NCBI RefSeq assembly: GCF_015278125.1
Contig: NZ_JADILO010000005.1
Location: 62,001-126,000, forward strand
Reading direction: 5' to 3'
Origin: Vibrio fluminensis
GTDB taxonomy: Bacteria; Pseudomonadota; Gammaproteobacteria; Enterobacterales; Vibrionaceae
DNA: 64,000 nucleotides
Shown: one piece after another, positions 52,943 to 63,351 of the stretch
Numbering within the stretch: the first letter of the stretch is position 1
How the letters are laid out: each line of letters begins with the position of its first letter
Position numbers and translations under genes: made by a program
Notes under the pieces: model-generated
The model's input: only the letters and a program-made list of their open reading frames with translations
Told to the model about the DNA's origin: nothing
Database searches by the model: none

Positions 52943-54550
52943 TTACATGCGGAAGATACCGAATTTGCTCTCTGGAATCGGTGCATTTAACGCGGCTGAT
53001 AATGCTATGCCAACTACATCGCGGGTTTTGACCGGGTCAATAATGCCGTCATCCCACAGGCGAGCACTGGCGTAATAGGCGTGGCTCTGGGTTTGGTATT
53101 GGTCGATGATCGGCTGCTTGAACTGTTGCTCTTGCTCGTCACTCCAGCTTTCACCCTTACGTGCTTTGATGTCTCGCGTGACTTGCGCCATAACATTGGC
53201 TGCTTGGTCACCGCCCATAACTGAAATGCGGGCATTGGGCCACATCCACATCATGGTAGGGTCATAAGCACGACCGCACATGCCGTAGTTACCAGCACCG
53301 TATGAGCCACCAATGATCACGGTAAATTTAGGTACATCGGCGCAAGAGACCGCCATCACCATTTTGGCGCCGTGTTTGGCAATCCCTTCGGCTTCATACT
53401 TTTGTCCCACCATAAAGCCAGTGATGTTCTGCAAAAACAGCAAAGGTATTTTTCGTTGCGCGCAAAGCTCAATAAAGTGAGCCCCTTTTTGTGCGGATTC
53501 GGAAAATAGAATGCCATTGTTGGCGACAATGCCAATAGGCATGCCGTGGATATGTGCAAAACCACAGACCAGCGTTTCACCAAATTGGGCTTTAAACTCA
53601 TCGAATTGAGAGTCATCGACGATACGAGCAATCACTTCTTTGACGTCAAACGGCTTTTTGAGATCGCTACCCACAATGCCGTAAAGCTCTTCGGCGGGGT
53701 AACGTGGAGAGAGTACGGGCTTGTGTTTAAGCTGAGTGGGTTTGAGGACGTTGAGTTGCCCAACGGCCCGACGCGCCAGCTCCAAGGCGTGATGATCGTT
53801 ATCTGCGCTGTAGTCCGCGACCCCTGAGGTTTTGCAGTGGACATCGGCGCCGCCAAGCTCTTCGGCGCTCACTTCTTCACCGGTCGCCGCTTTAACCAAA
53901 GGAGGCCCCGCGAGGAATATGGTGCCTTGCTGTTTAACAATGATTGAAACGTCACACATCGCGGGAACATACGCACCGCCCGCAGTACATAGCCCCATAA
54001 CAACAGCGATTTGCCCAATACCTTGCGCAGACATGCGAGCTTGGTTATAGAAAATACGACCAAAGTGCTCTTTGTCGGGGAAGACTTCATCTTGCCTTGG
54101 TAGGTTAGCGCCGCCAGAGTCGACTAAGTAGACGCAAGGCAATCGACATTTAAGCGCGATTTCTTGTGCTCTAAGGTGTTTTTTAACGGTTAGCGGGTAG
54201 TAACTGCCACCTTTTACTGTGACGTCATTGGCGACGATCATGCATTCGGTACCATTGATCACGCCTATGCCTGCCACGACACCGCCACAGGGTACATAGT
54301 CTGGGTAGACATCCCAGGCGGCAAATTGACCTATTTCGAGGAAAGATGAGCCCGAGTCGAGGAGGGCAAGAATACGCTCGCGAACTGCAATTTTGCCTTT
54401 TTTACGTTGATGTTCGCGCGCCGTTTCACCACCGCCATCTTCAATTTGGTTGACTACGGTGTAGAGCTCATCGACTAAGTGTGCCATTGAATGGTAGTTT
54501 TGCTGATATTGCTCGGATTGCGGATTTATTTTGCTAATAATCTGTGCCAT
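52943..54550 (-). CDS. liuB: methylcrotonyl-CoA carboxylase, carboxyltransferase (beta) subunit
   Basis: This 535-residue protein has the carboxyltransferase signature [57 protein letters not shown] and [18 protein letters not shown]. The ATG at 54550 (GGAGAAG at good spacing) is preferred to 54565, giving the usual length of about 535. It transfers carboxyl from biotin on LiuD to methylcrotonyl-CoA. It lies between liuA and liuC on the minus strand. Confidence 0.94.
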   Translation of the reverse strand: MAQIISKINPQSEQYQQNYHSMAHLVDELYTVVNQIEDGGGETAREHQRKKGKIAVRERILALLDSGSSFLEIGQFAAWDVYPDYVPCGGVVAGIGVINGTECMIVANDVTVKGGSYYPLTVKKHLRAQEIALKCRLPCVYLVDSGGANLPRQDEVFPDKEHFGRIFYNQARMSAQGIGQIAVVMGLCTAGGAYVPAMCDVSIIVKQQGTIFLAGPPLVKAATGEEVSAEELGGADVHCKTSGVADYSADNDHHALELARRAVGQLNVLKPTQLKHKPVLSPRYPAEELYGIVGSDLKKPFDVKEVIARIVDDSQFDEFKAQFGETLVCGFAHIHGMPIGIVANNGILFSESAQKGAHFIELCAQRKIPLLFLQNITGFMVGQKYEAEGIAKHGAKMVMAVSCADVPKFTVIIGGSYGAGNYGMCGRAYDPTMMWMWPNARISVMGGDQAANVMAQVTRDIKARKGESWSDEQEQQFKQPIIDQYQTQSHAYYASARLWDDGIIDPVKTRDVVGIALSAALNAPIPESKFGIFRM

Positions 54551-54625
54551 GAACTGCTTCTCCATTAAGTGAACAAGCTTTTCTGCACTGGTTGATGCAG
54601 AAAAGCTGCGTATTAAAGGTGTGCA

Positions 54626-55795
54626 CTAGGCACTTTCGTTAAACAATTCTCGGCCGATAAGCATGCGGCGTATTTCCGAGGTGCCTGCGCCAATTTCATA
54701 CAGCTTGGCATCACGGAGTAGGCGACCGGTATCAAACTCGTTGATATAGCCGTTGCCGCCAAGTAACTGAATCGCATCTAGTGCCATTTTTGTAGCAAGT
54801 TCTGCGCTAAATAGGATCGCGCCTGCGGCATCTTTTCGGCTGGTTTCGCCACGATCACAGGCAGAAGCTACCGCATAAACATAGGCTTTGGCTGCATTCA
54901 TTTGAGTATACATATCGGCGACTTTGGCTTGAACCAGTTGGAATTCACCAATGGATTTGCCAAATTGCTTACGGTCATGGATATATGGCACCACAATATC
55001 CATACACGCCTGCATGATACCAAGTGGACCACCTGCGAGTACGACACGTTCATAATCCAAACCGCTCATCAACACTTTGACGCCGTGGTTTTCTTCTCCG
55101 AGGATGTTATCTACCGGTACTTCGCAATTCTCAAACACCAGTTCGCAAGTGTTCGAGCCGCGCATGCCTAATTTGTCGAGCTTCTGGGCTTGAGAAAAAC
55201 CGGGGAAGCCACGCTCAATAATGAATGCGGTGATGCCTTTAGCGCCCGCTGTAAGATCGGTCTTTGCATAAACTACATAAGTGTGGGCATCAGGACCATT
55301 GGTGATCCACATTTTATTGCCATTGAGAATGAAATGATCGCCTTTGCGCTCAGCTTTGAGTTGCATCGCGACAACGTCTGAACCTGCGCCCGGCTCACTC
55401 ATGGCGAGTGCACCAACATGCTCACCAGAAACCAGCTTTGGTAGATACTTCTCTTTTTGTGCTTGTGTGCCGTTGCGGTGGATTTGATTGACACAGAGGT
55501 TTGAGTGGGCACCATAACTTAAGCCCACAGAGGCAGATGCTCGGCTAATTTCTTCCATGGCGATGACGTGCGCTAGGTAGCCCATGCCTGCACCACCGAA
55601 CTGTTCGTCGATGGTCACGCCTAGTAAGCCCATATCACCCAGCTTAGACCAAAGATGGCTAGGGAATTCGTTAGATTGGTCTATAGATTGTGCAAGCGGT
55701 GCGATTTCGCTGGCTGCAAAGCTATTAATCTGCTCGCGGAGCAAATTCGTATTTTCGTCGTAGACGAAATTTAGGGAAGAGTAGGTCGATTTCAT
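54626..55795 (-). CDS. liuA: isovaleryl-CoA dehydrogenase
   Basis: This 389-residue acyl-CoA dehydrogenase has [34 protein letters not shown], and [20 protein letters not shown], where the Glu fits the isovaleryl-CoA dehydrogenase catalytic position. C-terminal [20 protein letters not shown] and [19 protein letters not shown] complete the family pattern. It oxidises isovaleryl-CoA and feeds electrons to ETF. It is the first enzyme gene after liuR in the operon. Confidence 0.94.
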   Translation of the reverse strand: MKSTYSSLNFVYDENTNLLREQINSFAASEIAPLAQSIDQSNEFPSHLWSKLGDMGLLGVTIDEQFGGAGMGYLAHVIAMEEISRASASVGLSYGAHSNLCVNQIHRNGTQAQKEKYLPKLVSGEHVGALAMSEPGAGSDVVAMQLKAERKGDHFILNGNKMWITNGPDAHTYVVYAKTDLTAGAKGITAFIIERGFPGFSQAQKLDKLGMRGSNTCELVFENCEVPVDNILGEENHGVKVLMSGLDYERVVLAGGPLGIMQACMDIVVPYIHDRKQFGKSIGEFQLVQAKVADMYTQMNAAKAYVYAVASACDRGETSRKDAAGAILFSAELATKMALDAIQLLGGNGYINEFDTGRLLRDAKLYEIGAGTSEIRRMLIGRELFNESA

Positions 55796-55841
55796 TGCTT
55801 ATCCTTGCCAATTGCGCCACCTACATCCCCAAGTTCTGTGG

Positions 55842-56228
55842 TTAGATGACGCTATCACCTTTCATCGATTTAAGTGTGTTTTCACATCGCAACTTCGCCG
55901 CATTGAGCTCCATCATTACCGCGTTGATGTCATTTGCTTGTTGTTGCAATGTCGCCTTTTTCTCTTCGATAAGCCTGATCATGTAAGTTAACTGCTCAGT
56001 ACTTTGATCGGTATCGTAGAGTTCAAATAACTCTTTGATGTCCGCGAGTGAAAAGCCTAAGCGTTTTCCACGCAGAATCAGTTTTAGTCTGATTCGGTCG
56101 CGACCATTGTAGATTCGCGTACTGCCTTTACGTTGAGGAGTAATCAAACCCAAATCTTCGTAAAAACGAATACTGCGGGTTGTAATATCAAACTCTTTAG
56201 CAAGCTCACTGATCTTAAATGTATTCAT
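55842..56228 (-). CDS. liuR: MerR-family regulator LiuR
   Basis: This 128-residue protein has a MerR-type winged helix (FKISELAKEFDITTRSIRFYEDLGLI, IYNGRDRIRLKLILRGKRLG; long motif shown in two parts), then a coiled-coil dimerisation region (about 80-120). It precedes liuABCDE and faces ivdA across 212 bp that hold two palindromes TTGACGTTAACGTAAA-like. It matches LiuR, the repressor of branched-chain amino acid and ETF genes known in gamma-proteobacteria. It is expected to autoregulate. Confidence 0.93.
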   Translation of the reverse strand: MNTFKISELAKEFDITTRSIRFYEDLGLITPQRKGSTRIYNGRDRIRLKLILRGKRLGFSLADIKELFELYDTDQSTEQLTYMIRLIEEKKATLQQQANDINAVMMELNAAKLRCENTLKSMKGDSVI

Positions 56229-56380
56229 CCCTTAACCCTTGCGACTTTCGTATAACCTTTCATAAGAATATACAACTCGTTAACGTTAAAGTAAATAAAT
56301 TGCAGTATCTCGGGAGCCTTGAAATTACAGCCTTTTATTGAAATCTACATCGTCAAACGAATAGACAATTACCTCATAAC

Positions 56381-56396
56381 TTGACGTTAACGTAAA
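56381..56396. promoter_or_regulatory. LiuR-type operator 1 between liuR and ivdA
   Basis: TTGACGTTAACGTAAA, palindromic about the centre. Together with the second site it lies in the divergent liuR-ivdA promoter region. Confidence 0.8.
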
Positions 56397-56409
56397 TGTT
56401 AGTATAGTT

Positions 56410-56425
56410 ATTACGTGAACGTCAA
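56410..56425. promoter_or_regulatory. LiuR-type operator 2 upstream of ivdA
   Basis: ATTACGTGAACGTCAA; its reverse complement TTGACGTTCACGTAAT matches site 1. Centres are 29 bp apart, and this site ends 15 bp before the ivdA ATG, overlapping its leader. Confidence 0.78.
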
Positions 56426-56440
56426 CAAAAGGTTAATGAA

Positions 56441-57619
56441 ATGAATCATCAAACATGGATTGTTGGAGCGAAGAGAACGCCAATCGGCGCATTCCAAGGT
56501 CAGTTTGCTCATACTGATGTTACCGAGCTAGGCGCTAACGCCATCCGTGCTGCTCTGGTGCAAAGTCGAGTTCCAGCCGATGCTATCGATGAAGTTTATA
56601 TGGGGTGCGTACTGCCAGCTGGAGTAGGACAAGCGCCGGCGCGTCAAGCGAGTTTGAAAGCTGAGATACCGCAAAGTGTGGGATGTACAACGTTAAACAA
56701 GGTCTGTGGTTCAGGGATGAAAACCGTCATGTTGGCGCATGATTTGATTCAAGCGGGCAGTGCTAATGCTGTCGTGGCTGGCGGTATGGAGAATATGTCG
56801 GCTTCTCCTTATTTATTACCAAATGCACGAGATGGCTTTCGTCTCGGGCATGATCAGGTTATCGATCATATGTTTTACGATGGATTACAAGATGCTTATC
56901 AAGGGGAGTTGATGGGTGTCTTTGCTGAGCAAACAGCGCAGCGTTATCAATTTAGCCGTGAAAGTATGGATGCGTGGGCAACGCAGTCGTTACATCGAGC
57001 TAAGCAAGCGATCGAACAAGGCTTATTTAAAGCAGAAATTACACCCGTCACCATCAAACAAAAACGAACAAACGTGACTTGTGAAGATGACCAGCAACCC
57101 CATCAGTTAGATGAGACAAAAATTCCTACCTTAAGACCCGCGTTTGCCAAAGACGGGTCGGTCACCGCGGCGAATTCCAGTTCCATTTCCGATGGTGCAT
57201 CGGCAATGGTTTTGGTGAGCAGTGAATATGGGAAACAGCACAATCTGCAACCATTAGCTAGAGTTTTAGCCCACGCGACTCATGCAAGAGTGCCAGAAGA
57301 ATTCACGATTGCCCCTGTATTTGCGATTGAAAAGCTACTAGATAAGCTTAATTGGACTAAATCAGATGTGGATCTTTGGGAGATTAACGAGGCATTTGCC
57401 GTGGTTACTCAATACGCCGTGAAAACGCTTGAGCTTGACGATGCGAAAGTAAACATTCGCGGTGGTGCGTGTGCGTTGGGGCACCCTATTGGTGCAAGTG
57501 GCAACCGAATTTTGGTCAGCTTAATACATGCTCTCAAGCAGACCGGTGGTAAGCGAGGCATCGCTTCTTTATGTATTGGTGGCGGTGAAGCAACGGCAAT
57601 TGCCATTGAGATCTGCTAA
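56441..57619 (+). CDS. ivdA: acetyl-CoA C-acyltransferase (thiolase)
   Basis: This 392-residue thiolase has the acyl-enzyme Cys in NKVCGSGMKTVM (about residue 88), NEAFAVVTQYA with the catalytic His region, and CALGHPIGASGNRI near the end with the second His/Cys pair. It is likely the 2-methylacetoacetyl-CoA/acetoacetyl-CoA thiolase ending isoleucine breakdown. It opens the ivdABCDEFG operon, which has LiuR-type sites before it. Confidence 0.9.
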   Translation: MNHQTWIVGAKRTPIGAFQGQFAHTDVTELGANAIRAALVQSRVPADAIDEVYMGCVLPAGVGQAPARQASLKAEIPQSVGCTTLNKVCGSGMKTVMLAHDLIQAGSANAVVAGGMENMSASPYLLPNARDGFRLGHDQVIDHMFYDGLQDAYQGELMGVFAEQTAQRYQFSRESMDAWATQSLHRAKQAIEQGLFKAEITPVTIKQKRTNVTCEDDQQPHQLDETKIPTLRPAFAKDGSVTAANSSSISDGASAMVLVSSEYGKQHNLQPLARVLAHATHARVPEEFTIAPVFAIEKLLDKLNWTKSDVDLWEINEAFAVVTQYAVKTLELDDAKVNIRGGACALGHPIGASGNRILVSLIHALKQTGGKRGIASLCIGGGEATAIAIEIC

Positions 57620-57756
57620 TCGGCTTTTACTAAACAGGAAAACTGCACGTGTAAGCCACGATGTTTATGCCTTTGTGCAAAAGCCAATAGGTATAAGCCA
57701 TAGTGTGCAAGCAGGTCAGTTTCCAGTGATAACTTGAAAGATACAAGGACGTCAGC

Positions 57757-59250
57757 ATGACAGAAAAAGTGAAACAGTATATCGGCGGTGAGTTTGCAAA
57801 CTCGCAAACAGAGCAGTGGGTTGATGTAACCAACCCTGCTAACAATGAAGTGATTGCTCAAGTGCCGTGTGCAACGGAAGCTGAGATGAATGCCGCGATT
57901 GCCAGTGCTGAGGAAGTATTTAGAACGTGGAAAGAAGTTGCAGCACCTGAGCGCGCACGCTTGATGCTGCGCTATCAGCATATCCTTAAGGAGAATCATG
58001 ACAATATCGCGATTCTGTTATCCAGTGAAACGGGTAAAACATTACCTGACGCGAAAGGGGATGTGTGGCGCGGAATTGAAGTTGTTGAACAAGCGGCGAA
58101 TATCTGCAGCTCTATGATGGGAGAAACGGTCGAAAATGTGGCAACGGGTATTGATGGTTACTCTTATGTGCAACCACTTGGGGTTTGTGCTGGGATTACA
58201 CCATTTAACTTTCCGGCCATGATACCGTTATGGATGTTCCCAATGGCGATTGCCTGCGGTAACACCTTTGTTTTGAAACCTTCAGAGCAGGTGCCTTTAA
58301 CCGCAATGTTGCTGGCTGAACTATTTGAAAAAGCGGGCGCGCCTAAAGGTGTGTTGCAAATTGTTCATGGCAAGAAAGAGCAAGTTGATCATATTCTTAC
58401 TGACCCTCGAGTTCGTACGATTTCATTTGTTGGCTCGGTTGCTGTTGGTGAGTACATCTATAAAACCGGCACTGACAATCTCAAGCGCGTTCAGTCATTT
58501 GCTGGGGCAAAAAATCATATGGTGATCATGCCTGATGCCAACAAGCAGCAAGTGATTAATAATTTGGTCGGAGCCTCTGTTGGCGCTGCGGGTCAACGTT
58601 GTATGGCGATCTCTGTGGCGGTGTTTGTTGGTGAAACGAAAGAGTGGATTCCAGATCTTAAGGAGGCGTTAGCGCAAGTGCAGCCGGGCGCGTGGGATGA
58701 TGAACTCGCCGGCTACGGACCACTTATCAGTCCACAAGCGAAGCAACGAGTCGTTAATTTGATTAATGAGGGTAAAGCAGCCGGAGCCAACTGTGTGCTG
58801 GATGGTTCAAACTGCCAGGTCGCTGGACATCCTAATGGCAACTGGGTAGGCCCGACTCTGTTCACCAATGTGACCACCGATATGTCTATTTACACGGAAG
58901 AGATTTTTGGTCCGGTACTACTGACGATGGAAGTGGAAGATCTTGATGAGGCAATCAGCCTGATTAATGCCAGCCCATTTGGTAACGGTACATCAATCTT
59001 TACTGCCAATGGTGCAGCCGCGCGTAAGTATCAACATAATATCGAAGTGGGCAATGTTGGGATTAACGTTCCTATTCCAGTACCGCTACCATTCTTTTCA
59101 TTTACTGGCTGGAAAGGCAGTTTCTACGGCGACCTCCATGCCTATGGTAAACAGGCGGTACGCTTCTTTACCGAAACCAAAACTGTCACGGCACGCTGGT
59201 TTGATGATGACATCCCAAGCGGTCCAAACATGACGATTCAACTTAAATAG
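57757..59250 (+). CDS. mmsA: methylmalonate-semialdehyde dehydrogenase (CoA-acylating)
   Basis: This 497-residue aldehyde dehydrogenase has [20 protein letters not shown] and [17 protein letters not shown], the latter holding the catalytic Cys of the MmsA type. The C-terminal [20 protein letters not shown] is typical of methylmalonate-semialdehyde dehydrogenase. It makes propionyl-CoA from the valine intermediate. It follows ivdA by 137 bp and is also called ivdB in this operon type. Confidence 0.95.
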   Translation: MTEKVKQYIGGEFANSQTEQWVDVTNPANNEVIAQVPCATEAEMNAAIASAEEVFRTWKEVAAPERARLMLRYQHILKENHDNIAILLSSETGKTLPDAKGDVWRGIEVVEQAANICSSMMGETVENVATGIDGYSYVQPLGVCAGITPFNFPAMIPLWMFPMAIACGNTFVLKPSEQVPLTAMLLAELFEKAGAPKGVLQIVHGKKEQVDHILTDPRVRTISFVGSVAVGEYIYKTGTDNLKRVQSFAGAKNHMVIMPDANKQQVINNLVGASVGAAGQRCMAISVAVFVGETKEWIPDLKEALAQVQPGAWDDELAGYGPLISPQAKQRVVNLINEGKAAGANCVLDGSNCQVAGHPNGNWVGPTLFTNVTTDMSIYTEEIFGPVLLTMEVEDLDEAISLINASPFGNGTSIFTANGAAARKYQHNIEVGNVGINVPIPVPLPFFSFTGWKGSFYGDLHAYGKQAVRFFTETKTVTARWFDDDIPSGPNMTIQLK

Positions 59251-59328
59251 TGTTCTTAAGGTAAGTCAGGCGAGCAGAGAAATGTCTGGCTTACCATGCA
59301 ATAGCGACAACTAAGTCGAGGTTTCAAG

Positions 59329-60483
59329 ATGGATTTTGAGTTAAACGAAGACCAGGTGGCATTTGCCGAAGCGGCGAAGCAGTTCGCAGAGCAAATGCTG
59401 GCGCCAAACGCAGCTGAGTGGGATGAGACCGCCTATTTTCCTAAAGAAATTCTGCGCCAAGCTGGAGAGTTAGGTTTTCTTAGTATTTATACCGCGGAAG
59501 AACACGGTGGTTTAGGCCTTTCTCGATTAGACGCTGCGATTATTTTTGAGCAACTTGCGATGGGGTGCACCGCGACGACGGCCTTTATGACCATACACAA
59601 CATGGCGACTTGGATGATTACCTCATTTGCTAAGCCGGACGTTGCCGCGAAGTTTAGCGAGCAGCTTGTGACGGGCGAGCAGTTGGCATCGTATTGCCTA
59701 ACTGAGCCAAACGCAGGTTCTGATGCCGCTTCATTAACCACGAGTGCCGTTCGAGAGGGTGATGAGTTTGTTTTAAACGGCTCGAAAGTGTTCATCTCTG
59801 GTGCAGGGGATACCGACGTGCTGGTAGTGATGGCGCGCTCATGTGGGGAAGGAGCGGGTGGCATTTCTGCGTTTATTGTTCCGGCCAATAGTGCTGGGGT
59901 TAGCTACGGTAAGAAAGAAGCTAAGATGGGTTGGAATTGCCAACCAACGCGCATGATCACGTTTGAAAATGTCCGTATTCCAGCGGATTACTTGTTAGGT
60001 GAAGAAGGTGAAGGCTTTAAATTTGCCATGCAAGGGTTAGATGGTGGGCGGATCAATATCGCGACCTGCTCGGTAGGTACAGCGCAGCAAGCGCTGAATG
60101 AAGCCAAACAATATATGAATGAACGCAAGCAATTTGGTCGAACTCTGGCTCAATTCCAAGCACTGCAATTTAAATTGGCGGATATGGCCACCGATTTGGT
60201 TGCGGCGCGTCAAATGGTGCGTTTGGCTGCGGCTAAACTGGATGCTGGGCATGCAGAAAAAGCGGCGTATTGTGCCATGGCGAAGCGTTTTGCCACTGAT
60301 GTGGGTTTTCAGGTTTGTGACCAAGCATTGCAGATTCACGGCGGTTACGGCTACATCAAAGAGTATCCGGTTGAGAGGCATTTTCGAGATGTTCGCGTTC
60401 ATCAGATCCTCGAAGGCACCAATGAAATCATGCGCTTAATAATAGCAAGGCGCCTGCTCGCAGAAGGGGTTGAGTTGCTATAA
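59329..60483 (+). CDS. ivdC: acyl-CoA dehydrogenase, isobutyryl-CoA type
   Basis: This 384-residue protein has SYCLTEPNAGSDAASL, MGWNCQPTRMITFENV, and AKRFATDVGFQVCDQALQIH then GGYGYIKEYPVERHFRDV. The sequence GLDGGRINIATCSVG and EGTNEIMRLIIARRL fit isobutyryl- or 2-methylbutyryl-CoA dehydrogenase. It passes electrons to ETF. It is the third gene of the ivd operon, with 78 bp to mmsA. Confidence 0.9.
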   Translation: MDFELNEDQVAFAEAAKQFAEQMLAPNAAEWDETAYFPKEILRQAGELGFLSIYTAEEHGGLGLSRLDAAIIFEQLAMGCTATTAFMTIHNMATWMITSFAKPDVAAKFSEQLVTGEQLASYCLTEPNAGSDAASLTTSAVREGDEFVLNGSKVFISGAGDTDVLVVMARSCGEGAGGISAFIVPANSAGVSYGKKEAKMGWNCQPTRMITFENVRIPADYLLGEEGEGFKFAMQGLDGGRINIATCSVGTAQQALNEAKQYMNERKQFGRTLAQFQALQFKLADMATDLVAARQMVRLAAAKLDAGHAEKAAYCAMAKRFATDVGFQVCDQALQIHGGYGYIKEYPVERHFRDVRVHQILEGTNEIMRLIIARRLLAEGVELL

Positions 60484-60503
60484 ATCATCATAAGGATCCG
60501 ATC

Positions 60504-61280
60504 ATGACAGAACAGTTAAAGCTAGAAAGAGTCAACCATATTGCCAAGGTGACGATTTGTAATCCGCCGGCTAATACGTGGACATTGGACTCTCTTAAAC
60601 AGTTAAAACAATTGGCCGTTGAGCTTAGCCTCGATCGGTCTATCTATGCGCTAGTGATCACCGGTGAAGGGGAGAAGTTTTTTTCTGCGGGCGCAGATTT
60701 AAACACCTTTGCTTCGGGAGACAAAGGCGAGGCATTAGATATGGCGTATGCATTTGGTGAAGCATTTGAAGCGCTGTCGGCGTTTGATGGTGTGACGATA
60801 GCCGCCATTAATGGTTATGCAATGGGCGGCGGTTTAGAAGTGGCCTTGGCGTGTGATATCCGCATCGCTGAGCAACAAGCGCAGATGGCCTTGCCGGAAG
60901 CATCCGTTGGTTTGCTGCCATGCGCAGGGGGGACACAAAATCTGACTGCGCTCGTCGGTGAAGGCTGGGCAAAACGTATGATTTTATGTGGTGAGCGAGT
61001 CAGTGCTGAAAGAGCGGAACGGATTGGTTTAGTTGAAGAAGTGGTGGAATCTGGAGAGGCGTTAAATAAAGCGATGACTTTAGCTGAGCGTGTTGCGGGG
61101 CAATCGCCAAGCTCTGTCTCTGCGAGCAAAACCCTGATTCAAAATCGCCGCACAGCAACTCACGCCGCAGGATTAGTGTTAGAGCGAGAGCTCTTTATGC
61201 AGCTGTTTAATACCAATGATCAGCGAGAGGGCGTCAACGCATTCTTGCAAAAACGCTCAGCAAATTGGACAAACAGTTAA
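60504..61280 (+). CDS. ivdD: enoyl-CoA hydratase
   Basis: This 258-residue crotonase-fold protein has FFSAGADLNTFASGD and AINGYAMGGGLEVALACDI, with the catalytic Glu in LPEASVGLLPCAGGTQ. It probably hydrates methacrylyl-CoA and tiglyl-CoA. It starts 20 bp after the ivdC stop, and its end overlaps none of the downstream gene, which begins 10 bp later. Confidence 0.9.
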   Translation: MTEQLKLERVNHIAKVTICNPPANTWTLDSLKQLKQLAVELSLDRSIYALVITGEGEKFFSAGADLNTFASGDKGEALDMAYAFGEAFEALSAFDGVTIAAINGYAMGGGLEVALACDIRIAEQQAQMALPEASVGLLPCAGGTQNLTALVGEGWAKRMILCGERVSAERAERIGLVEEVVESGEALNKAMTLAERVAGQSPSSVSASKTLIQNRRTATHAAGLVLERELFMQLFNTNDQREGVNAFLQKRSANWTNS

Positions 61281-61290
61281 AGGAGATACT

Positions 61291-62436
61291 ATGACAGGTA
61301 AGGTCAACTTCTCTCATCAAACTTGTAGTGATGGTTCGATCATTGCGATCGCGGAGCTGGATAATCCCACTTCGCTGAATGCGCTCAATCATCATATGAT
61401 AGAGCAGCTTTATCATCAATTGTTGTTATGGCAAGAGGACGACAATGTCGTGGCAGTAATGTTACACGGTCACGGTGAGAGGGCGTTTTGCGCTGGCGGT
61501 GATGTTCAGGCGATGTATCGGGTACTGGAAAATAAAGAAAATGATTTTGAGAGTGCATTTCAGACCACTGCTGATTTTTTTCGCCTAGAGTATCGTTGTG
61601 ACTTTTTAATTCATACTTACCGTAAACCGATCATCGCATGGGGACATGGCTACCTAATGGGTGGTGGCGTTGGATTATTTATGGGGGCAAGCCATCGAGT
61701 CGTTGATGCAAATATCCGATTCGCCATGCCTGAGGTTAAGATTGGCTTGTATCCTGATGTTGGCGGAACCTATTTCCTTAGCCAAATTCCGCAGCATTAC
61801 GCTCTATTTATTGCGCTTACTGCCTGCCAAGTGAATGCCACTGACATGCAAGGCTTAGGTCTGAGTGAATGGGTGGTTAATGCGAGTAATAAACAGGGTG
61901 TTCTTGATCAACTTGCGCAAATTGAGTGGCAGAATAACCAAGATGTGGATGTTGCTATCAACCAAGTCTTAAACGCTCATCATCAAAGCCCTAATGAACA
62001 AGGGTTGTTATTAGCTCACGCTGATTTAATTGAAACGACCTGCCAAGGATCGTTACCGCAAATTGTTGAGTCTATTGCGCAGTTAGACAGTGATGATAAA
62101 TGGTTATTAAACGCTAAGAAAACCACCGCTTATGCCAGTCCATTGTCGCTCCATTTATGCTACCAGCAGTTAACGCAATATCACCAACTTACCCTCAAAG
62201 AATGTTTTGAAATGGAGTTCGGTCTTACTCTTCGTTGCGGGTTAGAAGGGGACTTCCGTGAAGGCGTTAGAGCACTATTGATCGATAAAACTCATCAACC
62301 GCAATGGATGCATAGCGATGTTTATCAAGTAACCACTCAAGAGCTGACACGTTTCTTCTCGCCTTTAGATTCGAGCGAATATCCTCTGGCAGAGGATTCA
62401 TTGGTCGTCGCGAAAAGTGCTAGCGCAATTTTATAA
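61291..62436 (+). CDS. ivdE: 3-hydroxyisobutyryl-CoA hydrolase
   Basis: This 381-residue member of the crotonase family has FCAGGDVQAMYRVLEN, WGHGYLMGGGVGLFMGASHR and MPEVKIGLYPDVGGTYFLSQ, the hydrolase-type signature. C-terminal sequence (ECFEMEFGLTLRCGLEGDFR, EGVRALLIDK) confirms the hydrolase over a simple hydratase. The ATG at 61291 with AGGAG is chosen over the earlier frame opening at 61216. It frees 3-hydroxyisobutyrate for IvdF. Confidence 0.93.
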   Translation: MTGKVNFSHQTCSDGSIIAIAELDNPTSLNALNHHMIEQLYHQLLLWQEDDNVVAVMLHGHGERAFCAGGDVQAMYRVLENKENDFESAFQTTADFFRLEYRCDFLIHTYRKPIIAWGHGYLMGGGVGLFMGASHRVVDANIRFAMPEVKIGLYPDVGGTYFLSQIPQHYALFIALTACQVNATDMQGLGLSEWVVNASNKQGVLDQLAQIEWQNNQDVDVAINQVLNAHHQSPNEQGLLLAHADLIETTCQGSLPQIVESIAQLDSDDKWLLNAKKTTAYASPLSLHLCYQQLTQYHQLTLKECFEMEFGLTLRCGLEGDFREGVRALLIDKTHQPQWMHSDVYQVTTQELTRFFSPLDSSEYPLAEDSLVVAKSASAIL

Positions 62437-62445
62437 GGAAATAAC

Positions 62446-63342
62446 ATGAGCAAGATTACATTTATCGGCTTAGGAAACATGGGCGCACCGATGGCCAAAA
62501 ACCTGTTAAGCGCGGGTTTGAGCGTCGAAGTTTTTGATTTAAACCCCAATGCGGTTGCGGAACTGACGGCATTAGGTGCCACCAGCGCAGATTCTTTAAC
62601 TCAAGCAGTATCGGGTGCCAGTGTTGTTGTTACCATGTTACCAGCAGGTACACATGTGCAAAGTGTCTACCTCGCTGAAGATGGGGTACTAAACAGCGTA
62701 AATCCGGGAACACTATTAATTGATTCATCCACGATTGATCCCGAGACTGCGCGTCAAGTCGCCGCTCAAGCCAACGCAAAAGGGTTATCTTTTGTTGATG
62801 CGCCCGTATCAGGTGGCGTTACTGGAGCAGCAGCGGGAACGCTAACCTTTATCGTTGGTGGGAGCGAGGAGAGTTTTGCCGAAGCTAAAAACATCTTGCA
62901 ACACATGGGTAAGAATATCTTCCATGCGGGAGAAGCTGGTGCAGGCCAAGTGGCTAAAATCTGCAATAACATGATGTTAGGTATCTTAATGAGCGGTACG
63001 TGTGAAGCGCTCAACTTGGGTATCGATAATGGTTTAGATCCGAAAGTCTTATCTGACATTATGTTGCAAAGCTCAGGTCGTAACTGGGCGTTGGAGCTCT
63101 ACAACCCTTGTCCGGGAGTGATGGAAAATGCTCCGGCGAGCAAAGGCTATCAAGGCGGCTTTATGAGTCAGCTGATGGCAAAAGATCTCGGCTTGGCGAT
63201 GGAAGCCGCAGTGGCAAGTCAATCTTCTACCCCAATGGGCAGCGTGGCGCGCAATTTATTTAATCTCCACACCGCACATGGTAATGGACAAAAGGATTTC
63301 TCGAGTCTGTTTGAGTTTTATCAGAAGCAATCAAACCGCTAA
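62446..63342 (+). CDS. mmsB: 3-hydroxyisobutyrate dehydrogenase
   Basis: This 298-residue NAD-dependent enzyme has the Rossmann motif FIGLGNMGAPMAKNLL, DAPVSGGVTGAAAGTLTFIV and the catalytic Lys in GQVAKICNNMMLG. It oxidises 3-hydroxyisobutyrate to methylmalonate semialdehyde, the MmsA substrate. It follows ivdE by 9 bp and precedes the SDR gene by 9 bp; it is ivdF in this operon type. Confidence 0.95.
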   Translation: MSKITFIGLGNMGAPMAKNLLSAGLSVEVFDLNPNAVAELTALGATSADSLTQAVSGASVVVTMLPAGTHVQSVYLAEDGVLNSVNPGTLLIDSSTIDPETARQVAAQANAKGLSFVDAPVSGGVTGAAAGTLTFIVGGSEESFAEAKNILQHMGKNIFHAGEAGAGQVAKICNNMMLGILMSGTCEALNLGIDNGLDPKVLSDIMLQSSGRNWALELYNPCPGVMENAPASKGYQGGFMSQLMAKDLGLAMEAAVASQSSTPMGSVARNLFNLHTAHGNGQKDFSSLFEFYQKQSNR

Positions 63343-63351
63343 GGGGCGCTT

